Shown: positions 37,009 through 45,608, counted from the first letter of the stretch. The stretch: 58,451 nt of DNA from Flavobacteriaceae bacterium (GCA_029249225.1 JAQWHT010000092.1:1-58451); one strand, 5' to 3'. Notes: a model not told the origin generated them from the sequence alone. Made by a program: numbers and translations.

Positions 37009-37349
37009 ATACTTGATTTTATGCTTTTTATAAAGATAAAGGAATTTATAAACATGTATAATAATGCTGGAAAAGACTGAACAAAATCATCTTTAATCAG
37101 AATTCTGGTTACCACAGCACCTGCCATCATTGCTGCTAGAATTACAGAACTGACCTGAGTTAACTTAATTTTAAAAAATCCTGCCAGCATTATTAATCCT
37201 AATATTAACTGGACTGTTGCAATGAGAACTCTATAATCAGAAAAGCCAAAACGGGTAAATTCATCAATATAGAAAGGTTGTGTAAGGGATAAAATACCGT
37301 AGATTAGATGCGAACCCCCAGAAAATATTCTTAAGAAATTATAAAGCAT
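37005..37349 (-). CDS. DoxX-like membrane protein
   Basis: The 114-residue protein is similar in kind to its downstream neighbour: four membrane helices with ATVQLILGLIMLAGFF in the middle and AAMMAGAVVTRILI near the C-terminus. This is a DoxX-like small membrane protein of unknown role. It is the first gene of the unit that continues into the sialate O-acetylesterase, with a four-base overlap. Confidence 0.75.
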   Translation of the reverse strand: MLYNFLRIFSGGSHLIYGILSLTQPFYIDEFTRFGFSDYRVLIATVQLILGLIMLAGFFKIKLTQVSSVILAAMMAGAVVTRILIKDDFVQSFPALLYMFINSFIFIKSIKSSI

Positions 37350-37439
37350 AAGGCGAAACTAAGCTATACTGACAAATATTGCCCTGGTTTTATTGAATAG
37401 TATTCGTTATTTTATTTTTAACCCGCCAAATGGTTTTCA

Positions 37440-37447
37440 TAAATTTG
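37440..37447 (+). promoter_or_regulatory. Candidate -7 box (TAnnTTTG)
   Basis: TAAATTTG matches the Bacteroidota -7 consensus exactly and lies 23 bases before the ATG of the second GH16 gene. No convincing -33 TTG is visible at the expected distance, so this is a partial match. Confidence 0.35.
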
Positions 37448-37470
37448 CTCATTAACATAATATACAAATA

Positions 37471-38268
37471 ATGAAAACTATTTTAAATGTGATCTTGATC
37501 GGTCTTTTTCTTTCATGTTCCCCAAAAAAAGAAATAAAACAAGATTATACACTAGTTTGGAGTGATGAATTTGATCAAGAATCTAGTGAAGTTGATACTA
37601 GTAAATGGTTTCTGGAAACTGTAGCACCCAATAATGGCAGCTGGTACAATAACGAGCTTCAGCATTATACCGATCGTTTGGACAATGCATCAGTTGATAA
37701 TGGTACACTAAAAATTACTGCTATAAAAGAAGAGTACACCCATTCAGGGACAACTCAAGCCTATACCTCTGCTCGTTTAAATTCCAAATTTTCTTTTACC
37801 TATGGAAAAGTAGTTGTTCGAGCAAAATTACCTCGAGCTGAAGGAACTTGGCCTGCCATTTGGATGTTAGGCAGTAATCTTGAAACCGTAGGTTGGCCTG
37901 GATGTGGAGAAATTGATATTATGGAGCAACTCTTTGAAAATCATGAAATGGTTCAGTGTGCTGTTCATACACCTGCTACTCACGGGGATAACACAATTGT
38001 AAAACAAGTTGATGTTTCAGATGTGACCACCAATTTTCATGATTACGGACTGATCTGGACAGAAGAAAAAATTGATTTTACAGTAGATGATCAGATCTAT
38101 TTCACTTACAATCCCAAAGAAAAAACACCAGAAAATTGGCCTTATTTCAACGATCAATATCTATTACTCAATATTGCGATGGGTGGAAATCTTGGAGGCA
38201 AAATTGATCCTAATTTTGATCGAGATGTTATGGAAGTTGACTATGTCAGGGTTTACAAATACCAGTAG
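37471..38268 (+). CDS. GH16 beta-glucanase lipoprotein
   Basis: The 265-residue protein has a lipobox LSCS (Cys about 16). The catalytic core shows WSDEFD, WPAIWML, and GEIDIMEQ with the two Glu, then a C-terminal NIAMGGNLGG and MEVDYVRVYK. This is a laminarinase-type endo-beta-1,3-glucanase. It is a close paralogue in design to the GH16 at 25407 but has a normal ATG. No SusC/SusD pair is adjacent, so this is not a classical polysaccharide utilisation locus. It converges with the D-aminoacylase gene with a five-base gap. Confidence 0.93.
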   Translation: MKTILNVILIGLFLSCSPKKEIKQDYTLVWSDEFDQESSEVDTSKWFLETVAPNNGSWYNNELQHYTDRLDNASVDNGTLKITAIKEEYTHSGTTQAYTSARLNSKFSFTYGKVVVRAKLPRAEGTWPAIWMLGSNLETVGWPGCGEIDIMEQLFENHEMVQCAVHTPATHGDNTIVKQVDVSDVTTNFHDYGLIWTEEKIDFTVDDQIYFTYNPKEKTPENWPYFNDQYLLLNIAMGGNLGGKIDPNFDRDVMEVDYVRVYKYQ

Positions 38269-38273
38269 AGTTT

Positions 38274-39848
38274 TTAATTTTTAAGTAAAACTTCTCCTGA
38301 TTTTATTGGTCGAAACACTCCCTGATCTACAGCTAATTTACCATTGATCAGGACATATTCAATGCCCTCTGAATACTGGTGAGGTTTTTCAAAAGTAGCT
38401 TTATCGATTATAGTCTTTGGATTAAATAATGTGAGGTCGGCTTTTTTACCTACTTCAATACTCCCACGATCAGTAAGCCCCAGGGTTTGAGCGGGCAATG
38501 AAGTCATTTTATAAATGGCTTCTTTAAGAGAGAGAATCCCGCGTTCTCTTACATACTGCCCCAAAACCCTCGGAAACGTTCCGTACCAACGAGGGTGTGG
38601 GTGACCGTCACCTAGCTTTACCAGTCTTCCATCAGAAGCAATCATGGTTTGTGGGTGTTTCATAATATTGACAACATCATTTTCATCCATTGCATGAAAA
38701 ATACAACTTGCCCCACCCTTTACTTGTGCTTCAATCACAAGTTCTGCGCCATTTTCAATGCTGGGTTCTAAACCTTTTTGTTCACACCAATATTTTAATG
38801 TTTTTCCTTCCAACTCGGGCATCCATCGAACTTTAGCAAACTGCACACGATCTAAATCATCTCCTCCTCTGTCGTTGAGAATATTAAATATAATACCTTC
38901 TTTAATACTGTCTCTAAGTTTAGGGTTGTCTAGTCGTTCAATAAAGTTTTTGTTTCCTCCAGCACGAGCCCAACCTGGTATCAAAACTGAAATTCCTGTG
39001 TAACTTGCATTATAAGGATATTGATCCATCATAATATTTAATCCATTCTCTCGTGCCTGATCAACCATGGCTAAGGTCTCATTGCTTTTTCCCCACATGG
39101 GTTTACCAATAACTTTATGATGTGTCAATACCACTGGGATTTGAGCTTTCTCAGAAATGATTATCGCCTCTTGAACTGATGCTAAAACCTCCAAACCTTC
39201 ATCTCTTAAATGAGACGTGTAAATACCTCCTTTTTTAGAGGCTTCTTTAGAGAGTTCAATGACTTCATCAACTTCAGAAAAACTACCAGGCAAATATTTT
39301 AGTCCAGTAGAGATCCCAAAAGCTCCTTGATCCATGGCTTGCGAAACCAAACTTTTCATCTGATCCAGTTCTTGAGTAGTAGGTTTCCTATTGTCAAGAC
39401 TCATGATCTCTCGACGAACAGTATTATGTCCTACTAAAAATCCTACATTCATCCCAACACCTAATTGTTTTAAACTATCTACATAAACACCAAATGGAAT
39501 AGGACCTCTTCCATCCGGCCCTCCTAAACTTGTGGTTACGCCTTGCCGAATATGACTTTCACAATCTGAAAGATCAAAAATAGGTTCTAAATGGGCATGC
39601 AAATCAATGAAGCCTGGAGCAACTGCTAATCCCTTGGCATCAATAATCTGAGTAGCTTGCCTCCCCATTAAGTCTCCTAGTTCAACAATTTGATTGTCAA
39701 CAATTCCAACATCCGTCTTTTTTGGATCATTTAGACTGCCGTCATACACAGTCCCATTTATAACAAGAATATCAAATTGTAGTTCAGGAGCACAACCAAT
39801 TAAAAATAAAACACAGAGTATTAAACTAGATTTTTTGATGAATTTCAT
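38274..39848 (-). CDS. Lipoprotein N-acyl-D-amino-acid deacylase (amidohydrolase)
   Basis: The 524-residue protein has a lipobox LIGC (Cys19). The metal-dependent hydrolase core has HAHLEP (about 84), a Cys/His region with TSHLRDEG, an Asp in MMDQYPYNAS and ASDGRLVKLGDGHPH near the C-terminus, as in D-aminoacylases. These enzymes release D-amino acids from N-acyl-D-amino acids or D-peptides. It is divergent from a periplasmic RidA gene. A lipid-anchored D-aminoacylase would generate D-amino acids in the periplasm. Confidence 0.9.
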   Translation of the reverse strand: MKFIKKSSLILCVLFLIGCAPELQFDILVINGTVYDGSLNDPKKTDVGIVDNQIVELGDLMGRQATQIIDAKGLAVAPGFIDLHAHLEPIFDLSDCESHIRQGVTTSLGGPDGRGPIPFGVYVDSLKQLGVGMNVGFLVGHNTVRREIMSLDNRKPTTQELDQMKSLVSQAMDQGAFGISTGLKYLPGSFSEVDEVIELSKEASKKGGIYTSHLRDEGLEVLASVQEAIIISEKAQIPVVLTHHKVIGKPMWGKSNETLAMVDQARENGLNIMMDQYPYNASYTGISVLIPGWARAGGNKNFIERLDNPKLRDSIKEGIIFNILNDRGGDDLDRVQFAKVRWMPELEGKTLKYWCEQKGLEPSIENGAELVIEAQVKGGASCIFHAMDENDVVNIMKHPQTMIASDGRLVKLGDGHPHPRWYGTFPRVLGQYVRERGILSLKEAIYKMTSLPAQTLGLTDRGSIEVGKKADLTLFNPKTIIDKATFEKPHQYSEGIEYVLINGKLAVDQGVFRPIKSGEVLLKN

Positions 39849-39958
39849 ATTATTATTTCTAATTCTAAATGTACAAAAATTAGGTTTTTACGCACAGTAA
39901 GCCCGTCTTATCATCATATTTTTATACATTCAATAAAATAATTTATAAATCTTTTTTA

Positions 39959-40402
39959 ATGAAAAAAATACTTTTAGTACTCGCTATTGGATTCCCTTTA
40001 ATTAGCTTTTCACAAGAAATTATTCGTATTAATAGCGAAGCTCATTTAACTAAAAACAGACCTTTTTCTCAAGCAACTGTGGTGAATAATGTAATTTATC
40101 TTTCAGGACAAATAGGTACTTTACCCAATGGAGAATTAATCAGTGGAGGAATTGAAGCTGAAACAAAACAAACATTGACAAATATTAAAACACTGCTCGA
40201 GTCTATGGGACGTTCGATGGATGATGTTTTCAAATGTACATGTATGCTTAAAGACATAGAGGATTGGCCTAGAATGTCAGCAGTTTATACAACCTTCTTT
40301 AAAGAAGATAAATTGCCCGCAAGAAGTGCATTTGCTGGAAGTGGTCTAGCGGCTGGAGCCAAATTGGAAATCGAATGTATGGCATTAATTCCTTCAAATT
40401 AA
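39959..40402 (+). CDS. Periplasmic RidA family protein
   Basis: The 147-residue protein has a signal peptide (MKKILLVLAIGFPLISFSQ). The mature part is a complete Rid/YjgF domain with FSQATVVNNVIYLSGQIG, TLTNIKTLLESMG, PARSAFAG (Arg near 121, the keto-acid-binding residue) and KLEIECMALI. Normal RidA proteins act in the cytoplasm on reactive imines. Here the export signal and its divergent position to a lipoprotein D-aminoacylase point to a periplasmic imine or D-amino-acid-related role, which is inference. Confidence 0.85.
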   Translation: MKKILLVLAIGFPLISFSQEIIRINSEAHLTKNRPFSQATVVNNVIYLSGQIGTLPNGELISGGIEAETKQTLTNIKTLLESMGRSMDDVFKCTCMLKDIEDWPRMSAVYTTFFKEDKLPARSAFAGSGLAAGAKLEIECMALIPSN

Positions 40403-40472
40403 AGTTCAGTTATTCAGCCTAAAGCTATACTGAATAAAATTGAAGCTGTATCTTTATTGAAAATAATTTGTC

Positions 40473-40562
40473 ATGACAATTAAAGGTGTTTCTGTAGTCG
40501 TTATTATCACTATGATTATCGTTATGGTGTTTGTCCTAAGGGATATGTTAAAATCAGAATAA
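40473..40562 (+). CDS. 29-residue single-span membrane peptide
   Basis: The ORF has ATG 40473 and TAA 40560-40562. Its sequence is a short polar start (MTIKG), one hydrophobic helix (VSVVVIITMIIVMVFVL) and a charged tail (RDMLKSE). This fits a real small inner-membrane protein. It lies between the RidA and ArsR genes and could belong to either unit. Unverified. Confidence 0.4.
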   Translation: MTIKGVSVVVIITMIIVMVFVLRDMLKSE

Positions 40563-40626
40563 CTTTTCAATGTTATTGTATTGGGAACAAATACGTAGGT
40601 ATTGCATATTGAAAATACATATCGTA

Positions 40627-40638
40627 ATATTGCAATAT
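40627..40638. promoter_or_regulatory. Perfect 12-bp palindrome overlapping the arsR start
   Basis: ATATTGCAATAT is its own reverse complement and overlaps the ATG of the ArsR-type gene. Sequence further upstream repeats related half-sites (TATTGCATATTG, about 40600-40613). This is typical of an ArsR autoregulation operator. Binding is inferred from position and symmetry. Confidence 0.5.
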
Positions 40639-40969
40639 GGGAATCACAAAAACGGATGGATTTTCTTTAACAATAAACGATACAGCACTTTTGTTAAAAG
40701 CGCTGGGACACCCTGCTCGTTTATCCATAATAGCATATTTAATTAAAAGTCCTTCCTGTATTTGCAACGAAATTGTAAGTCAAATACCGCTAACCCAACC
40801 TACTATCTCAAGACATCTTGCCGAATTAAAAAAAGTGGGATTGATCAAGGGAACTATCAAAGGGAAAAATGTTTGTTACTGTATTAATGAAGAACGATGG
40901 TCTGAATTAAAATCTATTTTAGATCAATTTGACATCACTCAAAAAAACAATCCTAATACCTGCTTATAA
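40637..40969 (+). CDS. ArsR family metalloregulator
   Basis: The 110-residue winged-helix protein has LLLKALGHPARLSIIAYL, then SCICNEIV with Cys41 and Cys43 at the position of the alpha-3 metal site, and the recognition helix region TQPTISRHLAELKKVGLI. Extra Cys (80 and 82, plus 109 near the C-terminus) could add ligands. It should repress its own cluster until As(III) or another soft metal is bound. The three genes behind it follow in the same direction with gaps of about 17 bases. Confidence 0.88.
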   Translation: MGITKTDGFSLTINDTALLLKALGHPARLSIIAYLIKSPSCICNEIVSQIPLTQPTISRHLAELKKVGLIKGTIKGKNVCYCINEERWSELKSILDQFDITQKNNPNTCL

Positions 40970-40986
40970 CTCTAATTTCAAACCAT

Positions 40987-41430
40987 ATGTTACTATCAGA
41001 ACTAAAATTAACTCTTAACAAAATTAAAACTGTTGAATTTACCCTTCCAGATGGAAGTCTAATCCCAAAACACTTTCATGTCACAGAGGTAGGACAAATT
41101 GACAAACGCTTTATTGATTGTGGAGGAGTACTAAGAAAGGAAGCTGTGATCAATTTTCAACTCTATACAGCAGATGACTTTGATCATCGCTTAAGTGTTC
41201 AAAAATTTAAATCTTTATTGGACCTTTCAGAAAAAGCACTTTTACTTGACGATTTAGAAATTGAAGTTGAATATCAAACTGATACTATAGGAAAGTATAG
41301 TCTTGGATTTAAAAACTCAAGATTTTCTTTAATTTCAAATTATACCGCTTGTTTAGCAAACGATCAATGTGGGATTCCTGAATCCAAAATAACAACAAGT
41401 AAATGTACTCCAGATTCAAACTGTTGCTAA
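40987..41430 (+). CDS. DUF6428-like protein
   Basis: The 147-residue protein has no signal peptide. It has the regular alpha-beta layout of DUF6428 (LPDGSLIPKHFHVTEVG, RFIDCGG, FQLYTADDFDHRLSV, LSEKALLLDDLEIEVEYQ), found beside arsR and arsC genes in Bacteroidota. The C-terminus is Cys-rich (GIPESKITTSKC and SNCC), suggesting metal or arsenic contact. The function is unknown. It lies 17 bases behind arsR. Confidence 0.8.
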   Translation: MLLSELKLTLNKIKTVEFTLPDGSLIPKHFHVTEVGQIDKRFIDCGGVLRKEAVINFQLYTADDFDHRLSVQKFKSLLDLSEKALLLDDLEIEVEYQTDTIGKYSLGFKNSRFSLISNYTACLANDQCGIPESKITTSKCTPDSNCC

Positions 41431-41447
41431 AAGAAACGTATAAATAA

Positions 41448-42062
41448 ATGAGTGAACTGTTTTCCAAATTACATACAACATTGTCAAAAGCACTTTTGGT
41501 TCCTATAAACCACGATCGCAAAAAAGTACTTGAAATTTTAATTCACTACATTAAAAATAAGCAAGCACCCATGCAAAAGCCATTACTTAATTTTATTTGC
41601 ACCCACAATTCTCGTAGAAGTCAATTTTCTCAGATATGGGCCCAAACAGCTGCTGCTTATTATGGTGTTGATGTAGTCTGTTTTTCGGGGGGAGTAGAAG
41701 TTACTGCTTTTAATGAAAGAGCAGTTGCTTCCTTGGAAAGAAGTGGTTTTATAATTGAGCAAGAAGGAGAAATAAATCCAAAATACAAAGTGTTCTATGA
41801 CAAGAATTCGAAGCCTATAGTTGCATTTTCAAAGCTTTTTGACCACAATGTAAATCCATCTAAACCTTTTGCTGCAGTGATGACCTGTGCCCATGCGGAT
41901 GAGAACTGTCCATTTATCCCATCTGCAGAAACTCGTATTGCAGTTCGATACGAGGACCCAAAGGCCTTTGATGACACCCTTGAGGAAGCGATACGATATG
42001 ATGAGAGATCACTTCAGATTGCTGCTGAAATGCTGCATGTATTTAGAAGTATCAATGAATAG
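41448..42062 (+). CDS. LMWP-type arsenate reductase
   Basis: The 204-residue protein has an N-terminal helical leader, then NFICTHNSRRSQF with the C-x5-R loop (Cys51, Arg57) of low-molecular-weight phosphatases and arsenate reductases. Further along are CAHADENCPFIPSAE with two more Cys (about 145 and 152) that could serve in a Cys relay, and the RYEDPKAFD motif near the C-terminus. It should reduce arsenate to arsenite in the cytoplasm. No arsenite efflux gene follows. Confidence 0.88.
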   Translation: MSELFSKLHTTLSKALLVPINHDRKKVLEILIHYIKNKQAPMQKPLLNFICTHNSRRSQFSQIWAQTAAAYYGVDVVCFSGGVEVTAFNERAVASLERSGFIIEQEGEINPKYKVFYDKNSKPIVAFSKLFDHNVNPSKPFAAVMTCAHADENCPFIPSAETRIAVRYEDPKAFDDTLEEAIRYDERSLQIAAEMLHVFRSINE

Positions 42063-42113
42063 TCACTTGTTTTTTTATATTTTAACTTCCCATTAAATTA
42101 AAATGAAGTCTTC

Positions 42114-42395
42114 TTGTTTAAAAACACACCTTTCTCCCTTTTTTACCCCCTGCTCCTTTTACTCCTACCCCTTTGTGCAATGCAATTTTCCAGTGAAGTA
42201 AATTGGTCCCTGTTTGATTTTATTGTCATGGGAATACTCCTGCTCGTCTTTAACTTTGGCATTCACTTTATTCTTAGAACAACACTAAAAGCAGTCAAAA
42301 AAATTAGTTTAATCACATTAATAATTTTACTTTTTTTATTCATTTGGGCTGAATTAGCATTAGGAATAATAGGTTTCTCTTTCTCTGGAAATTAG
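42114..42395 (+). CDS. Small membrane protein, probably frameshifted at its 5' end
   Basis: The frame from TTG 42114 encodes a 93-residue membrane protein with three to four hydrophobic helices and the conserved-looking SSEVNWSLFDFIVMGILLL and WAELALGIIG. No in-frame ATG exists. An ATG at 42103, eleven bases earlier, would fit as MKSS..FKNTPF if one base had been lost just after it. This suggests a single-base deletion or a sequencing error. It is either the last gene of the ars cluster or independent, 52 bases after it. Confidence 0.65.
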   Translation: MFKNTPFSLFYPLLLLLLPLCAMQFSSEVNWSLFDFIVMGILLLVFNFGIHFILRTTLKAVKKISLITLIILLFLFIWAELALGIIGFSFSGN

Positions 42396-42432
42396 TACAA
42401 AAGTCTATTAAAATAGGGTACCCCCTAATACT

Positions 42433-42592
42433 TTGAAACGAATCGTTTCAGCAACCGTATATTTTATCTTTTTGATTTTTTTAGCCTATTCCTGTGCTAG
42501 ATTTAAAGAACAGTCTAACAGACATAGGTTCAAATAAATATTCAAAAAAAGAAGAGGCCTTAAATGATCTCAATATCCCAGATAAAAGGTAA
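42433..42592 (+). pseudogene. Probable frameshifted small lipoprotein gene
   Basis: A TTG-started frame (42433-42537) encodes MKRIVSATVYFIFLIFLAYSC, a lipobox signal, then ends at TAA. In the +1 frame, a coding-like stretch (TDIGSNKYSKKEEALNDL) continues to TAA 42590-42592. Joining them with one inserted or lost base would give a roughly 50-residue lipoprotein. The family is unknown. Confidence 0.35.
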
Positions 42593-42682
42593 AGAATATT
42601 GAAAAAACCTATCTTTAGATATCAATATCTATAATTACTTATACTATTGTAGGCTATTGTTTATTTAATTGAATTGATCTTG

Positions 42683-43477
42683 ATGAAAAAATTGAATCTC
42701 TATCAGATAGATGCCTTTACCGATCATTTATTTGGCGGTAATCCTGCCTGTGTTGTTCCATTAAATAAATGGTTGGATGACAATATATTACTCAAAATAG
42801 CTAAAGAAAATGCAGTCCCGGAAACTGCTTTTTTTGTTGAAAGAGAAAAAAACATTCACTTAAGATGGTTTACACCTGATCTCGAAATGGATTTATGCGG
42901 ACATGCAACTTTAGCTGCCGCTCACTGTCTAAAATCACATTTAAACTATTCCAAAGAGTTTATTGAATTTGACACTCTCAGCGGTACATTAAGAGTAAGC
43001 TTAGACAAAGAAATGTATTTTTTAGACTTTCCCTCTAGACCCCCAAGGCAAACAATATTTCCTGAGTCTATTAAAAATGCCTTGAATATTATTCCTACTG
43101 AAGTGCTTAAAGCGAGGGACTTTGTTCTTGTTTATGAAAACGAACAACAAATTCGAGAGATTAAAATTAATCGATCTGTTTTTGATCAAATTAACCTAGA
43201 TACAGGAGGTGTCATTGTGACTTCAAAAGGCGACAATGTGGATTTTGTGTCTCGGTTTTTTACTCCTCAAGCTACTCTGTTGGAGGACCCTGTAACAGGA
43301 TCTGCACACTGCTCATTGATTCCATTCTGGGCCAACCGACTCCAAAAGAAAAAAATGAACGCACTTCAACTTTCAGAAAGAGGTGGGCAATTAGATTGTG
43401 AAGCCATTGGCGATAGAGTTCGAATTGGTGGAAGAGCAAAGACCTACATGCAAGGACACTTTTTTCTTGACGTTTAA
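42683..43477 (+). CDS. PhzF family isomerase
   Basis: The start is the ATG at 42683; an upstream TTG at 42674 adds only three residues. The 264-residue protein has the PhzF features: QIDAFTDHLFGGNPACVV at the start, the catalytic Glu47 (VPETAFFV), LCGHATLAAAH (about 73-83) and EDPVTGSAHC (about 200-210). These are diaminopimelate-epimerase-fold isomerases; the substrates of most members are unknown. It is monocistronic and converges with the outer-membrane protein gene, 11 bases apart. Confidence 0.9.
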   Translation: MKKLNLYQIDAFTDHLFGGNPACVVPLNKWLDDNILLKIAKENAVPETAFFVEREKNIHLRWFTPDLEMDLCGHATLAAAHCLKSHLNYSKEFIEFDTLSGTLRVSLDKEMYFLDFPSRPPRQTIFPESIKNALNIIPTEVLKARDFVLVYENEQQIREIKINRSVFDQINLDTGGVIVTSKGDNVDFVSRFFTPQATLLEDPVTGSAHCSLIPFWANRLQKKKMNALQLSERGGQLDCEAIGDRVRIGGRAKTYMQGHFFLDV

Positions 43478-43487
43478 ACCGACAGGC

Positions 43488-44129
43488 TTATAAATTATAA
43501 CGCAGCCCTATCGTCCATATAAATTGATTAGAAGACACCGTTTGATTTAAAAACCCTCTTAAATCGAAACGCGAACTCAATCGATAATTTATAGTTTCAG
43601 CGATACCATAGGTTGACTGTAAGTCCAAATAATACAGCTGAGTAGTAAAGGAAAACTTATTTTGATTTATAATCCCTGAAAGACTAAATAAATTGATCTC
43701 AAGATCATTATTAGTCCCTTTTCCATGAATGTATGTGGCATTGAGTATCGATTTTTTTGAAAGGAGATAATTTGCTGAAATCCTTTGAGAAAAGTAGGCA
43801 TTTACGGTATTATCTTCCTCAATTTGTATCAGGGGAAATACAATGCCTCCTGACAATTTTAACTTTTTACTCTTTTTATCAAGTAATTTGATTTGTGTTA
43901 CAAAAAAGAGACTTCTCAGGCTTAAGGTATTCATTCTGACATTTCCAATCATGTAACCTGAAATCAGTTTTTTGTTGCCAGTACCAGCGTTAATTATAAC
44001 ATTGGGTGCTGAATCAGTGAAGGCAGGTATAAAAGAAAAACCTCCGCTACTAAGTTCTACACTTCCATATTGAGAAAGTCCAAAAAAAGGGGCTGAAATC
44101 AATAAAATAAAAAATAGTTTCGCTCTCAT
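43488..44129 (-). CDS. Predicted outer-membrane beta-barrel protein
   Basis: The 213-residue protein has a signal peptide (to residue 19, FGLSQ). The rest alternates hydrophobic and polar residues in short strands separated by Gly/Asn turns, and ends FIWTIGLRYNL, with the aromatic-terminal signature of barrel proteins. About ten strands are likely. There is no Cys or recognised domain. The role is unknown. The promoter region faces the HxlR gene. Confidence 0.7.
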   Translation of the reverse strand: MRAKLFFILLISAPFFGLSQYGSVELSSGGFSFIPAFTDSAPNVIINAGTGNKKLISGYMIGNVRMNTLSLRSLFFVTQIKLLDKKSKKLKLSGGIVFPLIQIEEDNTVNAYFSQRISANYLLSKKSILNATYIHGKGTNNDLEINLFSLSGIINQNKFSFTTQLYYLDLQSTYGIAETINYRLSSRFDLRGFLNQTVSSNQFIWTIGLRYNL

Positions 44130-44352
44130 AAGAATTATTACAAATCGACGTTGAAAATAATTTTAAAACCTCAAGTTTTAAATTGATTGAACTGGGCTAA
44201 ATAATAAATCTCATAAAAATATAACATTGGGGTTGTTTTACAATCTTATTATTCTAATTTTAATTCTTTAACTGCTCTGCATAAAAAGTGCTCAAAAAAT
44301 TGATGACTTGAAGAGCGATATAAATGTTGCAGTTTAAAAAGTCACATTAAGA

Positions 44353-44384
44353 ATTCGCTATTTTACGAATAAGTTATTTAACTT
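44353..44384. promoter_or_regulatory. Two adjacent inverted repeats upstream of the HxlR gene
   Basis: ATTCG (44353-44357) pairs with CGAAT (44366-44370), and directly after it AAGTT pairs with AACTT around ATTT (44371-44384). They lie 34-65 bases before the HxlR start and could be the autoregulatory operator or a promoter-overlapping site. No experimental support. Confidence 0.4.
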
Positions 44385-44417
44385 AGCTAATCATGTATTT
44401 ATTAAATCATATGACCT

Positions 44418-44867
44418 ATGATAGAAGTTCAAAACAACAGATCTAGTTGCCCCATAAGCACAGCGCTTGAAATATTAGGTGATCAATGGTCTCTTGTTAT
44501 AATTAGAGATTTATTTTTAGAACGTACTGCCTTTTCTGAATTTAGAAAATCTCCAGAAAAGATCGCTACTAATATTCTTACTGATCGATTGAATAAGTTA
44601 TTAAACTATGACTTGATCGGTTATATTCTAAACCCCAAGAATAAAAAAATCAAAATCTACTACCTTAAAGATTCAGGTATTGATTTATATCCTCTTCTTT
44701 ATGAGCTTTCAATTTGGAGTAAAAATCACCTTGATATGAAATTTCATCCTTTATCTGAAGATTGGTATAAAGAAGCTTTTTTAAAAACACCTTTAGAATT
44801 GATTAATGAAAAATCTGTTAAGTATAGAAGCTTCAGAGAAGTTATTTTTACCAAAATAACAGCCTAG
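44418..44867 (+). CDS. HxlR family transcriptional regulator
   Basis: The 149-residue protein has the HxlR core: CPISTALEILGDQWSLVIIRDL (about 11-32) with its Cys11, then FSEFRKSPEKIATNILTDRLNKL. The recognition helix and the wing (YLKDSGIDLYPLLYEL) are intact. Members sense aldehydes or redox changes through the N-terminal Cys in some cases. A methyltransferase gene follows 37 bases behind, probably under its control. Confidence 0.9.
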   Translation: MIEVQNNRSSCPISTALEILGDQWSLVIIRDLFLERTAFSEFRKSPEKIATNILTDRLNKLLNYDLIGYILNPKNKKIKIYYLKDSGIDLYPLLYELSIWSKNHLDMKFHPLSEDWYKEAFLKTPLELINEKSVKYRSFREVIFTKITA

Positions 44868-44904
44868 TCTTTTATTAAACACAAAAAGCCAGCTAATTTT
44901 TCTT

Positions 44905-45516
44905 ATGCGAGATTTTTGGAACCATCGCTATTCTGGAGAACAGTATGCCTACGGGAAAAACCCAAACAACTATTTTAAAAAAGTCCTTAAAAGTCTAAAA
45001 CCAGGAAAAATCTTATTGCCTGCAGAAGGCGAGGGCAGAAATGCTGTATTCGCTGCTGCATTAGGTTGGGAAGTGTTTGCTTATGATTTTAGTGAAGTGG
45101 CTCACGCAAAAGCTATGGCACTCGCTTCTGAAAAAAAAGTAAGTCTCAACTATCAGATTGCTTCCTTGAGTGAAATAGAATTTCCAAATTATTTTTTTGA
45201 CGCAATAGGATTAATTTATGTTCATTTCCCAGATCACATTCGGCGGTCAAACCATCGACACTTAGAGAAACTATTGGCCCCTGGCGGTGACTTGATCTTG
45301 GAAGCTTTTAGTAAAAATCATATTGAATATCAGCAAAAAAATCCAAGTGTTGGAGGACCCAAAATACAGTCACAACTCTATCGAGCAAGTGATTTAGAAG
45401 CTGATTTTAAGTCTTCTAAAATGATGTTATTACAAGAGAGAGCTATAACCCTTTCGGAAGGAGATTTTCATGTGGGAGAGGCTTCTGTAATTCGGATGCA
45501 TGGAGTGAAAAATTGA
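44905..45516 (+). CDS. Class I SAM-dependent methyltransferase (TehB/thiopurine-type)
   Basis: The 203-residue protein has DFWNHRYSGEQYAYG at its start and the SAM-binding loop PAEGEGRNAVFAAALGWEV (about 39-57), with an acidic residue in FAYDFS. The post-I region (YQIASLSEIEF) and FPDHIRRSNHRHL are typical of TehB-like or thiopurine-type methyltransferases that detoxify small toxic compounds. The substrate is unknown. It is likely cotranscribed with the HxlR regulator. Confidence 0.85.
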   Translation: MRDFWNHRYSGEQYAYGKNPNNYFKKVLKSLKPGKILLPAEGEGRNAVFAAALGWEVFAYDFSEVAHAKAMALASEKKVSLNYQIASLSEIEFPNYFFDAIGLIYVHFPDHIRRSNHRHLEKLLAPGGDLILEAFSKNHIEYQQKNPSVGGPKIQSQLYRASDLEADFKSSKMMLLQERAITLSEGDFHVGEASVIRMHGVKN

Positions 45517-45608
45517 CTCAGTAGGAAATATTTGACAAGATTTTCCTACATAATAAATTGACAATTTTATTCTATTATTTTTTTTGTTTTAATTTAGTAA
45601 AAAAACAA

